Notes under the pieces: generated by a model
Database searches by the model: none
Seen by the model: only the letters and a program-made list of their open reading frames with translations
Told to the model about the DNA's origin: nothing
Part shown: positions 13,910 through 15,020 of the stretch, one piece after another
Position numbering within the stretch: the first letter of the stretch is position 1
How the letters are laid out: the number at the start of each line of letters is the position of its first letter
From: Pseudomonadota bacterium
GTDB taxonomy: Bacteria > Pseudomonadota > Alphaproteobacteria > Rhizobiales > Hyphomicrobiaceae
Direction of reading: 5' to 3'
NCBI GenBank assembly: GCA_021816505.1
Contig: JAKAXS010000018.1
Location: forward strand, 1 to 15,020
Length of the DNA stretch: 15,020 bases
Translations under genes and position numbers: made by a program

Positions 13910-15020
13910 CTACTGCGCTGCCGCGTTCGCCCGGCGCAACGTGATGCGGGTCAGTTCTGAGGGACGTCCGAGCCGCAAGGCAAATCCGGGCCACAGCGCG
14001 GTTCCGTTGTTCACGTAGAGGATCATCCCGTCGACATCGTATCGGCCGGACACGTAGCCGGCGTTGGCGCGCGCGGTCAGCCGGTCGAGGCCGATGACCA
14101 TGCCGCCATGCGTGTGTCCGGAGAGTTGAAGCGCCACGCCCAAGGCTGCCGCGTGGCGCGCTTCTTTTGGTTGGTGGTCGAGCAGGACGATGGGTGCATC
14201 CTGCGGCGCTCCGCGGATCGCTCGACGAAGATCTGGAGCAGGATGTCCGGCAACGCGGGCAGACCCATCGGTTATGCCAGCAAGGATCAGTTTTTCACCG
14301 CCGCGATCGATGACGACGTGCTCGTTTTCGAGCACACGCATTCCCATTGCTGTGTAGTGCTCCATCCACGTTTTGTAGCCGAAGTAATACTCATGATTGC
14401 CGGGGATCACGTAGACGCCGTCAGCGGCGCTCAGTCCCCTCAGGGGCTCCACATCCTCGCGCCGCATAGCCAGCGTTCCGTCGATCAGATCTCCCGTCAC
14501 CGCAATCAGATCCACGCCGAGGCTGTTGGCTCGCTCGACCATGGCGTGCGTCCACAAGGCTGGAAAAAGACGGCTGATGTGAAGGTCGGTCAACTGCAGG
14601 ATCTTGTAGCCGTCGAACTGCCGCGGAAGCCCATGGATGGCGAACGCGACGTCCTTCACGGAGGGCACCTGTATGGCTCGATGCACGCCGATCGCAGCCA
14701 TGACAGCGGCCAGCGCGGCCAACGCATAGCGAACGCCGTCAGGGGCATGGACACGACCGCCATGCACCATCCTTGCGAACAGAACAACGGCATCGAGCAG
14801 CAGTTGCTGTGTTGCCAGAAACAGAATCGCGCCGAAGGCCCAGTTGAAAAGAATGACCACCGTGCGTGGAAACTCCGGCGCGAAGATCGAGCCCGAGGAC
14901 ATCTTGCTCCAGAGATGGTACTGCGACGCCACGAACACGAGCGCTGCGGTGACGACTTTGACCGCGAGCGGCAACTCCAGCGGCCAGAGAAATCGTGTCA
15001 CGACCACGACAAAGGGCAGC
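13910..15020 (-). CDS. Membrane-anchored calcineurin-like metallophosphoesterase (5' end cut by window)
   Basis: At least 365 aa are visible, and the frame is open to the window edge. An in-frame GTG at 15007 is possible, but it would cut into a hydrophobic segment, so the true start probably lies outside. Residue numbers below count from that GTG. Hydrophobic segments at about 14-31, 48-78 and 94-112 anchor it in the membrane. The catalytic domain follows with the full two-metal motif set: DLH (141-143), GDLIDG (172-177), GNHEY (203-207), His278 in LLDHQP and GHTHGG (297-302). Family members hydrolyse phosphoester bonds. The substrate is not predictable here, though membrane-anchored relatives may act on lipids, nucleotides or cell-envelope compounds. 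The 160 bp downstream lead to the receiver-like gene on the same strand. Confidence 0.9.
   Translation of the reverse strand, partial: LPFVVVVTRFLWPLELPLAVKVVTAALVFVASQYHLWSKMSSGSIFAPEFPRTVVILFNWAFGAILFLATQQLLLDAVVLFARMVHGGRVHAPDGVRYALAALAAVMAAIGVHRAIQVPSVKDVAFAIHGLPRQFDGYKILQLTDLHISRLFPALWTHAMVERANSLGVDLIAVTGDLIDGTLAMRREDVEPLRGLSAADGVYVIPGNHEYYFGYKTWMEHYTAMGMRVLENEHVVIDRGGEKLILAGITDGSARVAGHPAPDLRRAIRGAPQDAPIVLLDHQPKEARHAAALGVALQLSGHTHGGMVIGLDRLTARANAGYVSGRYDVDGMILYVNNGTALWPGFALRLGRPSELTRITLRRANAAAQ

Overview
The window is GC-rich, tightly packed bacterial DNA. Codons mostly end in G or C, Shine-Dalgarno sites are strong, and gaps are short. The gene content (very large RTX/cadherin type I secretion substrates, paired half-size YeeE/YedE proteins, an eGTAGNTG-type cysteine synthase, HxlR, TetR and S9A genes) suggests an alphaproteobacterium, perhaps a Hyphomicrobiales member. 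This rests on general resemblance and is not proven. No phage, transposon, CRISPR array, tRNA or rRNA was seen.

Layout: (1) 106-7135 (+) holds two large tandem paralogues, 1255 and 1076 aa. Each has a disordered leader with a shared VLSNVMIL motif, cadherin-like repeats, a jelly-roll-like domain, more cadherin-like repeats, RTX Ca2+-binding nonapeptides and a nearly identical C-terminal type I secretion target region. Gene 1 carries two more 101-residue (303-bp) repeats than gene 2. (2) 7192-9986 (+) holds a TetR-family regulator, whose start codon lies inside a perfect 36-bp palindrome, followed by a cytosolic prolyl oligopeptidase. (3) 10063-11070 holds a divergent pair: a SnoaL-like/NTF2-fold protein (-) and an HxlR-family regulator (+) with a promoter-overlapping palindrome. 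(4) 11079-13329 is a probable sulfur module: two half-size YeeE/YedE membrane proteins (-, ATGA overlap) divergent from a cysteine synthase (+). (5) 13351-15020 (-) holds a single-domain, degenerate receiver-like protein and a membrane-anchored metallophosphoesterase cut by the window edge.

How the genes work together: the paralogues look like secreted, calcium-stiffened surface or matrix adhesins, but no type I exporter is in the window. TetR probably controls itself and the peptidase. HxlR probably controls itself and the SnoaL-like gene. The YeeE/YedE pair probably imports thiosulfate or a related sulfur species, and cysteine synthase could use the sulfur for cysteine. The best candidates for something not yet described are the tandem adhesins with their shared leader motif and embedded jelly-roll domain, and the large palindrome at the TetR start.
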